Below are positions 48,116 to 56,825 of a stretch of 64,000 nt of DNA, piece by piece. Position 1 is the first letter of the stretch, and the number at the start of each line of letters is the position of its first letter. Position numbers and translations under genes: made by a program. The notes beneath the pieces were generated by a model. The model did not search any database. It had not been told where the DNA came from and was given only the letters and a program-made list of their open reading frames with translations. Source of the DNA: Ectopseudomonas guguanensis (lineage in GTDB: Bacteria; Pseudomonadota; Gammaproteobacteria; Pseudomonadales; Pseudomonadaceae); NCBI RefSeq assembly GCF_900104265.1, contig NZ_FNJJ01000009.1, positions 168,857 through 232,856 on the forward strand. Direction: 5' to 3'.

Positions 48116-48454
48116 TCACTTCTGCAGCCACTGGCCATTGAGCTGGATGAACTGCCCCTTCGGCGTGCGCTCGATGGCCTTCTTGCCGGCGATGGCTTCC
48201 ACGTCGCTCAGGCTGATGCCGTTGTCCTGCGCCACCTTCTGGTATTCGGCGCGGCGCGCCTGGTTGATCAGGCGGGCGATTTCCTCGGCCTGGCCACCGG
48301 GCTTGACCACGCCAAGGTAGCCGTTGGGTTGCTCGCCCAGCTGGCCGCTGCTCTTGGCCTCGCCGAGTGCGCTCATGGCCTGGTTGAGGTTCAGTGCGTA
48401 GGCCGGCAGGCTCAGGCTCAATGCCAGCAACAGGGTCGAAATGTAACGGATCAT
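48116..48454 (-). CDS. ydbL: YdbL family periplasmic protein (DUF1318)
   Basis: 112 residues from ATG 48454, with AAGGAG upstream. Sec signal peptide (LLLALSLSLPAYALN, cleavage after AYA). The DUF1318 region has AMSALGEAKSSGQLGEQPNG and ends TPKGQFIQLNGQWLQK. In E. coli YdbL is a periplasmic chaperone-like partner of the YdbH-YnbE lipid bridge. It is the third gene of the operon, 11 bases after ynbE. Confidence 0.9.
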   Translation of the reverse strand: MIRYISTLLLALSLSLPAYALNLNQAMSALGEAKSSGQLGEQPNGYLGVVKPGGQAEEIARLINQARRAEYQKVAQDNGISLSDVEAIAGKKAIERTPKGQFIQLNGQWLQK

Positions 48455-48465
48455 CGCCTTTCTCC

Positions 48466-48657
48466 TTAGAACAGGCCGCTGCCTTCGCTGAATACACTGT
48501 CCAGAGCCTTGTCCACCTTGATGTAGATTTCGTGCTCGACCTTGACGTTGAGGTTGATGTTGATCGGCTCGTTGGGCATGGCCAGTTGTACCGTCGGGGT
48601 ACAGGCCAGGCACAGCAGCCCCAGGCTCAGGACTGCGAGGAGGCGGTACGTGCGCAT
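48466..48657 (-). CDS. ynbE: YnbE family outer-membrane lipoprotein
   Basis: 63 residues from ATG 48657, four bases downstream of the ydbH stop. Lipobox LAC (LGLLCLACTPTV), and the mature piece carries the family core INLNVKVEHEIYIKV. It docks on the C-terminus of YdbH by beta-strand addition in E. coli, connecting the bridge to the outer membrane. Too small for many gene finders, but the context and lipobox are convincing. Confidence 0.92.
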   Translation of the reverse strand: MRTYRLLAVLSLGLLCLACTPTVQLAMPNEPININLNVKVEHEIYIKVDKALDSVFSEGSGLF

Positions 48658-48661
48658 GGCG

Positions 48662-51217
48662 CTACTCCTTTGCTTCTTGGGGGACACGCTGGCGCATCCA
48701 TTGCTGAATCCGTTGCTGGATGATGCCACTGACCTTGTCGGTCAGCTGCAGACTGGCCAGCAGGGCCGGAACGTCTTCTTCCAGGTTGATGTTGAAGTGG
48801 ATGGGCCGGCCTTTCTCGATGGCCGGGTTCTGTCCATGTAGACGCATACCGAGGCGCAGTGTGCCGGACTGATCATAGTCGACGCTACTGCTGAGCAGAT
48901 CGTAGTGGAAGTCTTCCAGCGCGTCGGTGACCAGTTTCATGCCGGGGTTGGCCTGGCCCATGGCACGGATGCGTGGCGACTGAAAGCGCAGTTGCCCTCC
49001 CGGCGGCCTGGCTTCGATCAGACCCTGCTCGATACTGATGGCCTCACCCAGGCGCAGCGGCAGGGTGCCGTCGATCAGTCCGTTGCCGGACAGGCCTTCG
49101 GCCGGATAGACGCGAAACAGCTGTTGCAGGTCCAGGCCGCTGAGCTTCAGCGGTAGCAACTGGCTGGGCTCCTGCAGTGCCCAGGTCGCCGGCGCCAGGC
49201 TCAGGCTGCCACCCAGCACGCCCAGCTCGGCGCGCTGGTGCGTCAGGCTGCCGGCCAGCGGTCGCCGCAGGCTGGCCTGGTAGCTGGCCTGCAGATGCAA
49301 CGGGCCGAGTTCGATGCCGGGGTCGAGCTGACGGGCACTCAGCTGCGGCAGGTCGAGACGCAGCCGATCGCCGTCCAGCTGCAGTTGCAGCTCGGCGTCG
49401 ATACCGCTGAGGGTGCTGCGGTCGTAGATCCCGGCCAGGCCTTTGCCATTGAGGCGTGCCGCCAGTTGCAGGGGCCTGTTGGCGGGCAGGCGCAACGTGG
49501 CGTCGCCCTGCATGCGGCCGTTGTCCAGGGTCAGCAGCGGTGGCCAGTTGGTCAGTGTCTGCGGCAGCGGATTGCCGGCGCGCAGGAAGATTTCATCGAG
49601 CCTGGCGTTCAGTTCCAGCCCGTCAGCCGCATGGTTCAGGCCCAGTGCCAGGCTCAGGCCTGAGTCGGCCAGCAGGGCGCCATCGAGTTTCTGCTGGGTC
49701 GCGTTGGCCTCCAGCCGGCCCTGCCACTGCCAGGCCTGTGTCAGCAGCTGCGGCTGCTGCAGGCTCTGCACGCGCAGCGCCAGCGGGCCGGACAGGGTCG
49801 GGGCCTGTGGCGCGCCGGCCAGGACGAGGCCGGCGAGGCTCAAGCGGGCTTGCTGCACTATCACCTCGGCGCTACGCAGGCGCTGGATCTCCAGGTGCGA
49901 GTTGCCGGCCATTGTCAGTTGCAGCTGCTGCGCCGTGGCCTGGCCGCCAAGCGCGAGATTCAGACGCAAGCCATCGGCGCGACTGTCGCTCAGGTCCACG
50001 CGCTTGCTGCGGGCATCGAGCTGCAGCTGACGGACCTGCAGCGCCCAGTCGCGCGTCTGCTTCAGGCCAAGCTCGGCACGGGCCTGCACCTCGAGCGCCC
50101 CCTCTGCGGCGAGCTGCAGTTGCAGGGCCAGCTCGTCATCCGCGCTGCTCGCCAGTGGCAGCAATTGCAGCTGCAGACGGTGCGCGCGCACACCGGCCGG
50201 CAGTGCCGCCAGCCAGGGGGCGTCCTGGGTATCGAGCTGCAGGTTGCCGTGCAGCTTGCGCGCCTGCCAGGCGCCCGTCGCGTTGCGCAGGTCGAGCTGC
50301 AGTTCGCCGCTGATCAGGCCGACGCCGGGCAGCGGCCAGGGTTGCGGCAGCTGGGCGTCGACACGCAGCCAACCGGGTGCACCCAGCAGATCGCCGAATG
50401 GGCGGGTGGCCTGCGGCAGCTGCAACTGCCACTGGGCGATGACGCCGGCCTGCTGCGGCGTTACCGGCAGGCTGGCAGCATCGAGTGGCGTCCATTCGCC
50501 CAGCCAGGCGGCGACCCAGGCGATCTCCTGTAACGGTGCCAGCAGCAGGTCACCTTGCCATTGCAGTGCATCGTCTTGCGCAACCAGATCGCTGCGCAGC
50601 TCCATCTGCTGCTGATCGTCGAGGTGCAGCGTCATCTGCAGCTGGCGCGCGCTGTCCAGGGCGCCGTCGAGTCCCTGCAGGTGCGCCTGCAGGATGGCGC
50701 TGTGGCGTTCGCGCAGCAGTCGCACGTGCAGCTGCAGGGCATCGCCCACACGCTGCAGGTCGAGGTCGCCGGCGAGCGCGCAACGGCCGCGGGCGCAGGG
50801 CAGCTGCGCCTGGACGTCACGTAGCTCGACCCGCCGCGGCAGCCAGGGCAGGGCAGCCGATACTGTCTGAAGGGGGGTGTCGAGGTCGCTGGTGGTCGGG
50901 TTTTCTGCCTTTGTCGGCGCCGGCTGCCAGTCCACCCGCAGCCCCTGTGCGACCAGGCGATAGCGCGGCGCTTCGCTGGCCAGCCACTGGAGTTGCAACT
51001 GCTCGGCACGGGCGTACAGTTCGCCATCCTGGCGCCGCACCAGGCTCACTTCGCGCAGCTGCAGGCCTCGCCAGCTGAGGCTCGAACCCTGCCAGTGGAG
51101 CTCGACATCGTGCTCGTCGAGCAACTGCTGCACGCGATAGGTGGCGTAGCAGGCTAGCAGCGATAACAGCACCGCAAGCGCCACGCAGATGCCCAGCCAG
51201 AAACGCCGGCGGCTCAT
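48662..51217 (-). CDS. ydbH: YdbH family AsmA-like intermembrane phospholipid transport protein
   Basis: 851 residues from ATG 51217 with AAGGAG 5 bases before. One N-terminal inner-membrane anchor (FWLGICVALAVLLSLLACYA), then a long periplasmic beta-rich region of repeated Leu/Gln-rich strands (QLQLTMAGNSHLEIQ, LQLDGDRLRLDLPQ) as in AsmA/TamB/YhdP proteins. The C-terminal end has the family core PLRLGEAISIEQGLIEARPP, DQSGTLRLGMRLHGQNP and HFNINLEEDVPALLASLQ. It moves phospholipids between membranes, acting redundantly with TamB and YhdP in E. coli. Confidence 0.92.
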   Translation of the reverse strand: MSRRRFWLGICVALAVLLSLLACYATYRVQQLLDEHDVELHWQGSSLSWRGLQLREVSLVRRQDGELYARAEQLQLQWLASEAPRYRLVAQGLRVDWQPAPTKAENPTTSDLDTPLQTVSAALPWLPRRVELRDVQAQLPCARGRCALAGDLDLQRVGDALQLHVRLLRERHSAILQAHLQGLDGALDSARQLQMTLHLDDQQQMELRSDLVAQDDALQWQGDLLLAPLQEIAWVAAWLGEWTPLDAASLPVTPQQAGVIAQWQLQLPQATRPFGDLLGAPGWLRVDAQLPQPWPLPGVGLISGELQLDLRNATGAWQARKLHGNLQLDTQDAPWLAALPAGVRAHRLQLQLLPLASSADDELALQLQLAAEGALEVQARAELGLKQTRDWALQVRQLQLDARSKRVDLSDSRADGLRLNLALGGQATAQQLQLTMAGNSHLEIQRLRSAEVIVQQARLSLAGLVLAGAPQAPTLSGPLALRVQSLQQPQLLTQAWQWQGRLEANATQQKLDGALLADSGLSLALGLNHAADGLELNARLDEIFLRAGNPLPQTLTNWPPLLTLDNGRMQGDATLRLPANRPLQLAARLNGKGLAGIYDRSTLSGIDAELQLQLDGDRLRLDLPQLSARQLDPGIELGPLHLQASYQASLRRPLAGSLTHQRAELGVLGGSLSLAPATWALQEPSQLLPLKLSGLDLQQLFRVYPAEGLSGNGLIDGTLPLRLGEAISIEQGLIEARPPGGQLRFQSPRIRAMGQANPGMKLVTDALEDFHYDLLSSSVDYDQSGTLRLGMRLHGQNPAIEKGRPIHFNINLEEDVPALLASLQLTDKVSGIIQQRIQQWMRQRVPQEAKE

Positions 51218-51750
51218 GAGTTCTCCTTGCCAGGTGCCGTTGCGGGACGGTACCCCATGCTCCAGAGAGTGCCAAGCCGATGCGCGCCTCTGGCCGTCGC
51301 CCGCGCTCGACCTTGCGGGCGAGCTGCCTGAACAAGCGGATCGACGAAGGCCGTTTCGCTGAGCGCAGTTTGTGGTGCAGGGGGAGGTCATCGCAGCCCC
51401 GCATGAGGGCTGCATGGGGCGTTTGAATGCCCCGAAACAGAGCGCTGCGCGGATATGTCGCAGCGAGTTGTGCACAATGCTGAAGCAGGCTGTTACATCA
51501 CTGTCAGAAACGTTGCTAAACGTTTGATTTTTCGTGCTTGATTTTTAAGTCAATGAAAAATATGCATTTTTTTCGTTGGTGAAAAAATCGACAGTTTGTC
51601 TCGGAGCCCCGAGGCATCGGGCCTGGCAGCCCTTTCGCGCAAGTTGTTCACGGAGTTATCCACAGCTTCTGTGGATTGTGGCGGAACTCTTTTGTGGAAC
51701 GAAAATCCGTCTGCCAGGCAAGACTTTACCTTCGGTAAAAAAGGAGTAGA
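51218..51750. other. Gene-free interval upstream of ydbH, AT-rich core with a DnaA-box-like hairpin
   Basis: 533 bases with no supported gene. 51490-51600 is strongly AT-rich for this genome and should hold promoters. A perfect DnaA consensus TTATCCACA (51656-51664) overlaps a hairpin CCACAG CTT CTGTGG (51660-51674), followed by TGTGGATTG. One such 9-mer is not evidence for an origin. TTTACC-TTC-GGTAAA (51725-51739) is a small hairpin just before the next ribosome site. Confidence 0.4.
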
Positions 51751-52095
51751 GTGGCGCGCCCCGGCAGCCATCCCCCGTTATCTATGCCTCGCGTTTTACC
51801 TTCTTCGGCCCCTGCACCTCGTTCCGCCTCTGCTCGTCTGCCCATGCGCGTTGCGCTCTGGCTGCTCGACAGTCCACGTCTGGGACAAACTCCCAGCGTC
51901 AAGCGTATCGCCGGCAACCTGCTCAAGCAGCCCGCGCGCAAAGGCTGCGTGCAGGCGCAAAGCCGCCTGGGTCGGTTGCTCTGCCGCGACTGCGGCAATA
52001 CTCGCGATCGTCGTATCGGCCTCGAGCTGCTGCGCCAGGCGGCTCGTGCCGGCGATCGTTGCGCCCAGCTGGAGCTGGAGCGCCTGTCGCGCTGA
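51751..52095 (+). CDS. Small Sel1-like repeat protein
   Basis: 114 residues from GTG 51751, preceded by AAGGAG 4 bases away; ATG 51784 and ATG 51844 are alternatives, and the last (MRVALWLLDSPRLGQTPS) begins where the conserved part seems to start. The C-terminal half has Sel1/TPR-like helix pairs: GCVQAQSRLGRLLCRDCGN and RRIGLELLRQAARAGDRCAQ. Probably a protein-interaction module. Upstream of rmuC by 66 bases. Confidence 0.75.
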   Translation: MARPGSHPPLSMPRVLPSSAPAPRSASARLPMRVALWLLDSPRLGQTPSVKRIAGNLLKQPARKGCVQAQSRLGRLLCRDCGNTRDRRIGLELLRQAARAGDRCAQLELERLSR

Positions 52096-52161
52096 CTGCG
52101 TGCTGGCCCCGTGTAGAGCCCTGGCTGGGTATACTGCTCGGCGGTCAAGCACGGAGCGTCT

Positions 52162-53637
52162 ATGCCAATCGATCCCCTTTCTCTCGCCATCGGCGCCGTC
52201 GTCGCGCTGGTTCCGCTGTTGGCTACGCTCTGGTCGCTGCAGCGCCGACTGGCCCGCGAGCAGGGCGAGCAGGCGCTGCTGCAGGAGCGCCTGGAGCACG
52301 CGCAACTGAGCCAGGCCGGTCTGCTGGCGCAACTCGATGCCTGCCGTGCCGAGCTGGCCGAGGTCAGCGAGATCAAGGTCGAGCAGCAGACCGAGCTGGC
52401 CGGCCTGCGCCGGGAAAACGAGCTGCTGCAGCAGGAGCGGCAGATCGCCCGCGAGGCCGCGCAATCCTGGAGTCAGCAGCGTGACCGCAACGAAGCCGAG
52501 CTGCGCCGGCTGACCGCAGAATGTGCGGCGCTGGCGGCCGAGCTGCAGGAAAACCGGGATAACCAGCAGCAGCGCCTCGACGACCTGCAGGGCGCGCGCA
52601 ACGAGCTGCGCGCCCAGTTCGCCGAGCTGGCGACGAAGATCTTCGACGAGCGCGAGCAGCGTTTCGCCGAAACCAGCCAGCAGCGCCTCGGCCAGTTGCT
52701 CGACCCACTCAAGGAACGCATCCAGGCGTTCGAGAAGCGCGTCGACGAGAGTTATCAACAAGAGGCCCGCGAACGCTTTTCCCTGAGCAAGGAGCTGGAG
52801 CGCCTGCAGCAGCTCAACCAGCGCCTGGGCGACGAAGCGACCAACCTGACCCGCGCGCTCAAGGGACAGAAGACCCAGGGCAACTGGGGCGAGTTGGTGC
52901 TCGAGCGCGTACTGGAGCATGCCGGCCTGGAGAAGGGCCGCGAATACCAGACCCAGGTCGGCCTCAAGGGCGCCGGCGGCGAGCGTTTCCAGCCTGACGT
53001 GCTGATCCGTCTGCCCGGTGACAGGCAGGTGATCGTCGATGCCAAGGTCAGCCTCAGCGCCTACCAGCAGTATGTCGCGGCGGTGGACGAGCCAATCCGC
53101 CAGCAAGCGCTCAAGCAGCACCTGATCTCGCTGCGCAGCCACCTCAAGGGGCTTTCCGGCAAGGATTACCAGCGCCTCGAAGGCCTGCACAGCCTGGATT
53201 TCGTCCTGCTCTTCGTACCTATCGAGGCAGCGTTCGCGGCGGCGCTGCAGGCCGAGCCCGGGCTGTTCCAGGAAGCCTTCGAGCAGCAGGTGGTGATCGT
53301 CAGCCCGACCACCTTGCTGGCGACCCTGCGGGTGATCGACAGCCTCTGGCGTCAGGAGCGCCAGGGGCAGAACGCACGCGAGATCGCCGAGCGCGCCGGC
53401 CAGCTGTACGACAAGTTCGTCGCCTTCGTTGCCGATCTGGACGAGATGGGCAGCCGTCTGCAACAGCTGGACAAGGCCTACGCCAGCGCGCGCAACAAGC
53501 TGGTGGACGGTCGCGGCAACCTCGTCGGCCGTGTGGAAAACCTCAGGCTGCTGGGCGCCCGCGCCAGCAAGAGCCTGCCGGGCGAACTGCTCGAGCGCGC
53601 CGCCGACCTGCCGGCCCTCGACGAACTGGGCGAGTGA
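52162..53637 (+). CDS. rmuC: DNA recombination protein RmuC
   Basis: 491 residues. Short N-terminal membrane anchor (AIGAVVALVPLLATLWSL), a long coiled coil (about residues 25-220, Glu/Gln/Leu-rich), and the RmuC nuclease-like core: KTQGNWGELVLERVLEHAGL, GGERFQPDVLIRLPGDRQVI followed by DAKVSL (the PD-(D/E)xK-type D...DAK site) and LHSLDFVLLFVPIEAAF. It limits inversions at short inverted repeats, and in enteric bacteria is linked to phage restriction. Ends before two hairpins. Confidence 0.95.
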   Translation: MPIDPLSLAIGAVVALVPLLATLWSLQRRLAREQGEQALLQERLEHAQLSQAGLLAQLDACRAELAEVSEIKVEQQTELAGLRRENELLQQERQIAREAAQSWSQQRDRNEAELRRLTAECAALAAELQENRDNQQQRLDDLQGARNELRAQFAELATKIFDEREQRFAETSQQRLGQLLDPLKERIQAFEKRVDESYQQEARERFSLSKELERLQQLNQRLGDEATNLTRALKGQKTQGNWGELVLERVLEHAGLEKGREYQTQVGLKGAGGERFQPDVLIRLPGDRQVIVDAKVSLSAYQQYVAAVDEPIRQQALKQHLISLRSHLKGLSGKDYQRLEGLHSLDFVLLFVPIEAAFAAALQAEPGLFQEAFEQQVVIVSPTTLLATLRVIDSLWRQERQGQNAREIAERAGQLYDKFVAFVADLDEMGSRLQQLDKAYASARNKLVDGRGNLVGRVENLRLLGARASKSLPGELLERAADLPALDELGE

Positions 53638-53644
53638 GCCACGT

Positions 53645-53690
53645 GCCGGCGCGTCGAGGCGCCGGCCGCTTGCACCTGCCTTGCAGGTGC
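53645..53690. terminator. Tandem hairpins between convergent rmuC and hydrolase genes
   Basis: GCCGGCGC-GTCGAG-GCGCCGGC (53645-53666) and GCACCTGC-CTT-GCAGGTGC (53672-53690 region); no T-run. They probably block read-through between the convergent genes. Confidence 0.5.
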
Positions 53691-53707
53691 GTGTCGTTCA
53701 CGACCCT

Positions 53708-54649
53708 TCAGTCGCGCTTGCCGGCCCGATCAGTTGATTGGCGCCGTTCCAGTCCGTTCACGTAGTCGCGCAGCCAGCCGGCCAGGGCGCCGGGCTCGGC
53801 GAGCAATTGCCAATGACCGGCGCGAACTTCTCGGCGAGTCAGCAGTGGCGCCCAGCGCTGCAGGTCCGCGAATAATTGCGGGCGCACGAAGCGGTCGTTC
53901 AGCGGCACGATCAGTTGCACCGGCAGGCGGGTGCTGCGCGAGCGCGGTTTGCACAGGCTGCGCATGAAGTTGGCGCGATACAGCTTCACGCCGCGCATGC
54001 CATCGCTGCGCTGCGTCGGATTGGGCGGCAGGTTGCGCACGCCTTCGAGACGCCGCAGCAGCTTCGGCCAGGCGCGATCCAGGCCCAGGCGCCAGCCCAG
54101 TTCCGGCAGCAGGGGGAGGTGGAAGAAGGCGATGTACCAGGAACTGAGCAACTGCCCCAGCGCCTGCAGCAGCGCATCGGGGCGACGCAGGCTCAGGCGC
54201 TCGCGCAGCCAGTGGCCGACATGGTCGAGGCAGGGGCCGGAGATGCTGGTGTAGGACGCCAGCAGCGGCTGGATGCGCGGCTCGGTCACGGCCTCCCAGC
54301 TCTGGATCGAGCCCCAGTCATGCGCCACCAGATGCACCGGCCGACCCGCGCTGGTGGCCAGCAGCACCGCTTCGAGATCGCGCGCCAGCCGCTCCAGACG
54401 GTAGTCGCGCAGGTGCTGCGGCGCCGCGGATGCACCGCAACCGCGCACATCGTAGGCGACGATCCGATAGTCGGCGGCCAGCTCGCGGATCAGCGGCTGC
54501 CAGATCTCGTGGTTGTCGGGATAGCCATGCACCAGCAGCAGGGTCGGGACGCCGGCCTTGTCCCAGAGATAGGCCTGCAGGCGCACGCCGTCACCCTGGA
54601 TGGACAGCCGCTGCGGCTGCAGCGCGTGGCGTTGCAGCGGCGCGTTCAT
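53708..54649 (-). CDS. Alpha/beta hydrolase (epoxide hydrolase-like)
   Basis: 313 residues from ATG 54649. HGYPDN oxyanion motif, the nucleophile elbow VAHDWGS with Asp in place of Ser, as in epoxide hydrolases and haloalkane dehalogenases, and a C-terminal His in RAGHWQLL. The cap domain is helical. Substrate unknown. No clear ribosome site; the frame is open upstream, but that region matches the receiver-domain relic in another frame. A non-enzymatic or epoxide role is inference. Confidence 0.85.
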   Translation of the reverse strand: MNAPLQRHALQPQRLSIQGDGVRLQAYLWDKAGVPTLLLVHGYPDNHEIWQPLIRELAADYRIVAYDVRGCGASAAPQHLRDYRLERLARDLEAVLLATSAGRPVHLVAHDWGSIQSWEAVTEPRIQPLLASYTSISGPCLDHVGHWLRERLSLRRPDALLQALGQLLSSWYIAFFHLPLLPELGWRLGLDRAWPKLLRRLEGVRNLPPNPTQRSDGMRGVKLYRANFMRSLCKPRSRSTRLPVQLIVPLNDRFVRPQLFADLQRWAPLLTRREVRAGHWQLLAEPGALAGWLRDYVNGLERRQSTDRAGKRD

Positions 54650-54822
54650 AAGGCGGCTTGGCGCCGAGCGGACGGCGAGGTGGCGGCGGGCATGGCAGGC
54701 TCCGGCGGATGAGAATGACAGCGCTGGCCATTGTTGGCGGCCGATGCGCGCCTGCCTAGCCGATCCGCGGTCGGGAGCGGCAAGTCCAACCCTTGGATGG
54801 GGGGCGCACCGAACGGAATCCG

Positions 54823-54842
54823 TAGGGCGGGTGCAACCCGCC
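54823..54842. repeat. GTAGGGCGGGTGCAACCCGCC hairpin
   Basis: GGCGGGT GCA ACCCGCC, 7 perfect pairs with a GTAG head; a common Pseudomonas intergenic element, also seen in degenerate form at 38272. It lies between the hydrolase gene and the receiver relic. Confidence 0.65.
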
Positions 54843-54864
54843 ATCAGTGCTTTGGCGAGCCGCA

Positions 54865-55036
54865 CTAGCCGCGCAACACCAGATGACAGCTGAGCAGGGC
54901 GCGCAGGGCCGCCGGCTTGACCGGTTTGGGCAGGTAGTCGAGCCCATGCCGCATGCACCTCGGCCACCAACTCCGGGCGGCCGTCGGCGCTGATCACCAC
55001 GCCGGGCACCGGCTCGCCCAGGCGCGTGACGTCCAG
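54865..55036 (-). pseudogene. Truncated, frameshifted response-regulator receiver domain (hybrid kinase 3' end)
   Basis: Minus strand: LDVTRLGEPVPGVVISADGR then PELVAEVHA, and after a one-base shift GLDYLPKPVKPAALRALLSC ending HLVLRG stop. This is the end of a receiver domain with the conserved Lys-Pro (LPKPVKP). An extra A at 54946 (T on the coding strand) breaks the frame; removing it restores VHAAGLDYL. The 5' side stops abruptly near 55036, where the T6SS accessory DNA begins. The phosphorylated Asp and the kinase part are missing. Confidence 0.8.
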
Positions 55037-55096
55037 CGCGAGGCATGGGCTCTTCGATAACGGATATGGTTGCAGGCATTGTGAAACTTCGCTTCG

Positions 55097-55321
55097 TCAC
55101 GGGCTCGAACCCCGGGGGGGCTGGCGTTCGTGCTCTTCCTGTTCGCGCAGACTTTTCGGCGTGTAATGCTTCATCAACGCGTAAGGCGCCACGTCTTGCG
55201 CCTCTCCCCAGGGCAGGGGCATACAGAGCAGGACGGCATGCTGGCGAATCTGAGGCGGCTGCTGGGGAATGTGCCGGGAGTCGTAGGCTGTCGCCGCGTA
55301 GGTGTCAGAGGTATTGCACAT
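55097..55321 (-). pseudogene. N-terminal stub of a DUF6708-like immunity paralogue
   Basis: Starts MCNTSDTYAATAYDSRHIPQ and shares with the gene upstream (copy 3) the pattern MxLPWGxxQDxxP followed by KSLREQEEHE (KPTSLRRQEEMDR there). Similarity ends near codon 68 and the frame stops at 55097. Membrane helices and the conserved C-terminal part are absent. Its start overlaps the copy 3 stop by 17 bases. It lies beside the receiver relic, so the recombination junction falls at about 55036-55115. Confidence 0.7.
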
Positions 55322-56368
55322 GCTGGGCCATCAGGTTGGGGCGGCTGAAGGTGTCGATCTGGGGAATGCGTTCGTTCAGTTCGCGCTCTTTGGCCTTGAA
55401 GGTTTCATCGTCCATATCGCGCCAATAGCGCGGTTCGCGGCCGGTTTGGCGGTCGTGCTCGGCGGTGGTGGGGTCGAGATGACGGAAGGCTTCCAGCTCT
55501 GGGGTGTCCGGCAGAGGCTTGCTGATGTCCATATAGTTCTGCAGGTAGTCCCAGAGCGCGCACGGCTCGGAGGTGCTGCTACTGGCGGCTACGAAGTTGC
55601 CCATGTTGATCCAGATGTCCCGGTAGCGATGAACGATGCACAGCACATTATTGGGCAGCCCCTGGCGATCCGGTGTGACGGTGATATAGGCATCGAACTC
55701 GCAGAAGGGCGCGACCTTTTCGCCGATGGTGCCGTTCTTTTTGTATTCACCGTTATTGTCGTAGTCGAAGACAGTGACCAACCCGGTGCGGCGATTGAAC
55801 TCCCAGAGTGGGCCTCTGGAGGGTTTTATCCAGAGCTTGGGAAAGTGGTAGATAACAAGCGAGCCTCCCCCCATATAATTAGAAGAGGAGCAAATACAAA
55901 GGCAGACAGAATAAGGAAGGTGTTTGTTAGCTCGCTTGGCCAGTTAGGATGACTGTAGTCTTCAGTTATCAAGAATGAAAAGAGTATGAGGGGAATAGTT
56001 ATACATGAGAAGCCTTTTCCGATCATCTGCATGTATATCCAAAATTTGGAGCTGGCTGGAAACTGTGCGTGTCTGATCCGCTCGTTATCCAGCCGATCAT
56101 GAAGGTCAATATGCTCGAATGGCTTAGGTTTATATTCGCCACGGCTCTTTTGTTCATCCCTGAGCCTGTCCATCTCCTCCTGACGGCGCAAACTGGTTGG
56201 TTTGATACTGGTCAGTACGCTGGCCGGGAAGATGTCCTGGGTATTGCCCCAAGGCAAGCGCATGCTGCCGAAGCGGCGCAACCAGGGCTGTTTCTCAGCT
56301 GGCGGCTGGTCGGGTATGCGCTCGGGGTGGTAGGCCTGGGGGCTGTAGAACGAATCAGGATTCGGCAT
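55305..56368 (-). pseudogene. Immunity paralogue copy 3, split at a C6 tract
   Basis: From ATG 56368 (MPNPDSFYSPQAYHPERI) the frame runs through two predicted membrane segments (FSCITIPLILFSFLI; TFLILSAFVFAPLLIIW) and is lost at C6 (55867-55872, G6 on the coding strand). One more G would join it to the second frame, IWGGGSLVIYHFPKLWIKP, then EFNRRTGLVTVFDYD, RHLDPTTAEHDRQTG and PRYWRDMDDETF, typical of the DUF6708 family. Repaired length would be 354 residues. Either a recent lesion, slippage-controlled expression, or a sequence error. Confidence 0.75.
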
Positions 56369-56825
56369 GGGTCTTCTCATCGGCCCAGAAGGGTTCGTTG
56401 GTCTTGTTGAAGTTGGCGGCTGGTGCCTTGGCAGGATCGGCCTTGCCGCTTCTGATCGGCGGGGCGGGGAAGAGCCAGACGAGCGCGCCGGGGCGGCAGT
56501 CTTTTTCGCCGGTATCCAGTGCCAGGCGCAATTGTGCGCGCACCCGCCATTCATGATGCAGGCTGCTGTCGCGCAGATTCCCCGTCCATTGTCTTGCCAG
56601 TGGTGTGTTCATATACAGTTCGCGGCGATCGGGCAGTATGCGCTGAACTACTGGGGCGGGGTTGTGCACGGTCACTGTCGGAGGAAAGGGTTCGCCGTTG
56701 CCGCGATAGCGTATTTCACTGCTGCGCAGCCGCGTTTCAGAATGAATGCTGACATCGCCCATATGGGCCAGCAGGCCGGGCAGGTTGCTGCTGATTGGGG
56801 CTGGCCAGTGTGCGTAGCTCGGCAT
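56355..56825 (-). CDS. Unidentified protein in the immunity array
   Basis: 156 residues from ATG 56825 (the true 5' end is uncertain because the N-terminal fragment upstream is in other frames). Contains HSETRLRSSEIRYRGNG, PFPPTVTVHNPAPVVQR and ARQWTGNLRDSSLHHEWRV; looks soluble and beta-rich, no signal peptide or membrane helix. No family recognised. Its stop lies 14 bases inside copy 3. It may be the surviving 3' portion of a gene whose start (56956) resembles an immunity gene. Confidence 0.5.
   Translation of the reverse strand: MPSYAHWPAPISSNLPGLLAHMGDVSIHSETRLRSSEIRYRGNGEPFPPTVTVHNPAPVVQRILPDRRELYMNTPLARQWTGNLRDSSLHHEWRVRAQLRLALDTGEKDCRPGALVWLFPAPPIRSGKADPAKAPAANFNKTNEPFWADEKTHAES

Noticed and set aside
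51656..51664. Replication origin suggested by the DnaA box
   Set aside because: Only one perfect box, no dnaA/dnaN/gidA genes, no cluster of boxes.
55105..55125. Minus-strand GGGGTTCGAGCCCG resembling a tRNA T-arm, hence a tRNA attachment site at the island junction
   Set aside because: The T-stem does not pair beyond two or three bases and no acceptor stem, anticodon arm or CCA is visible.
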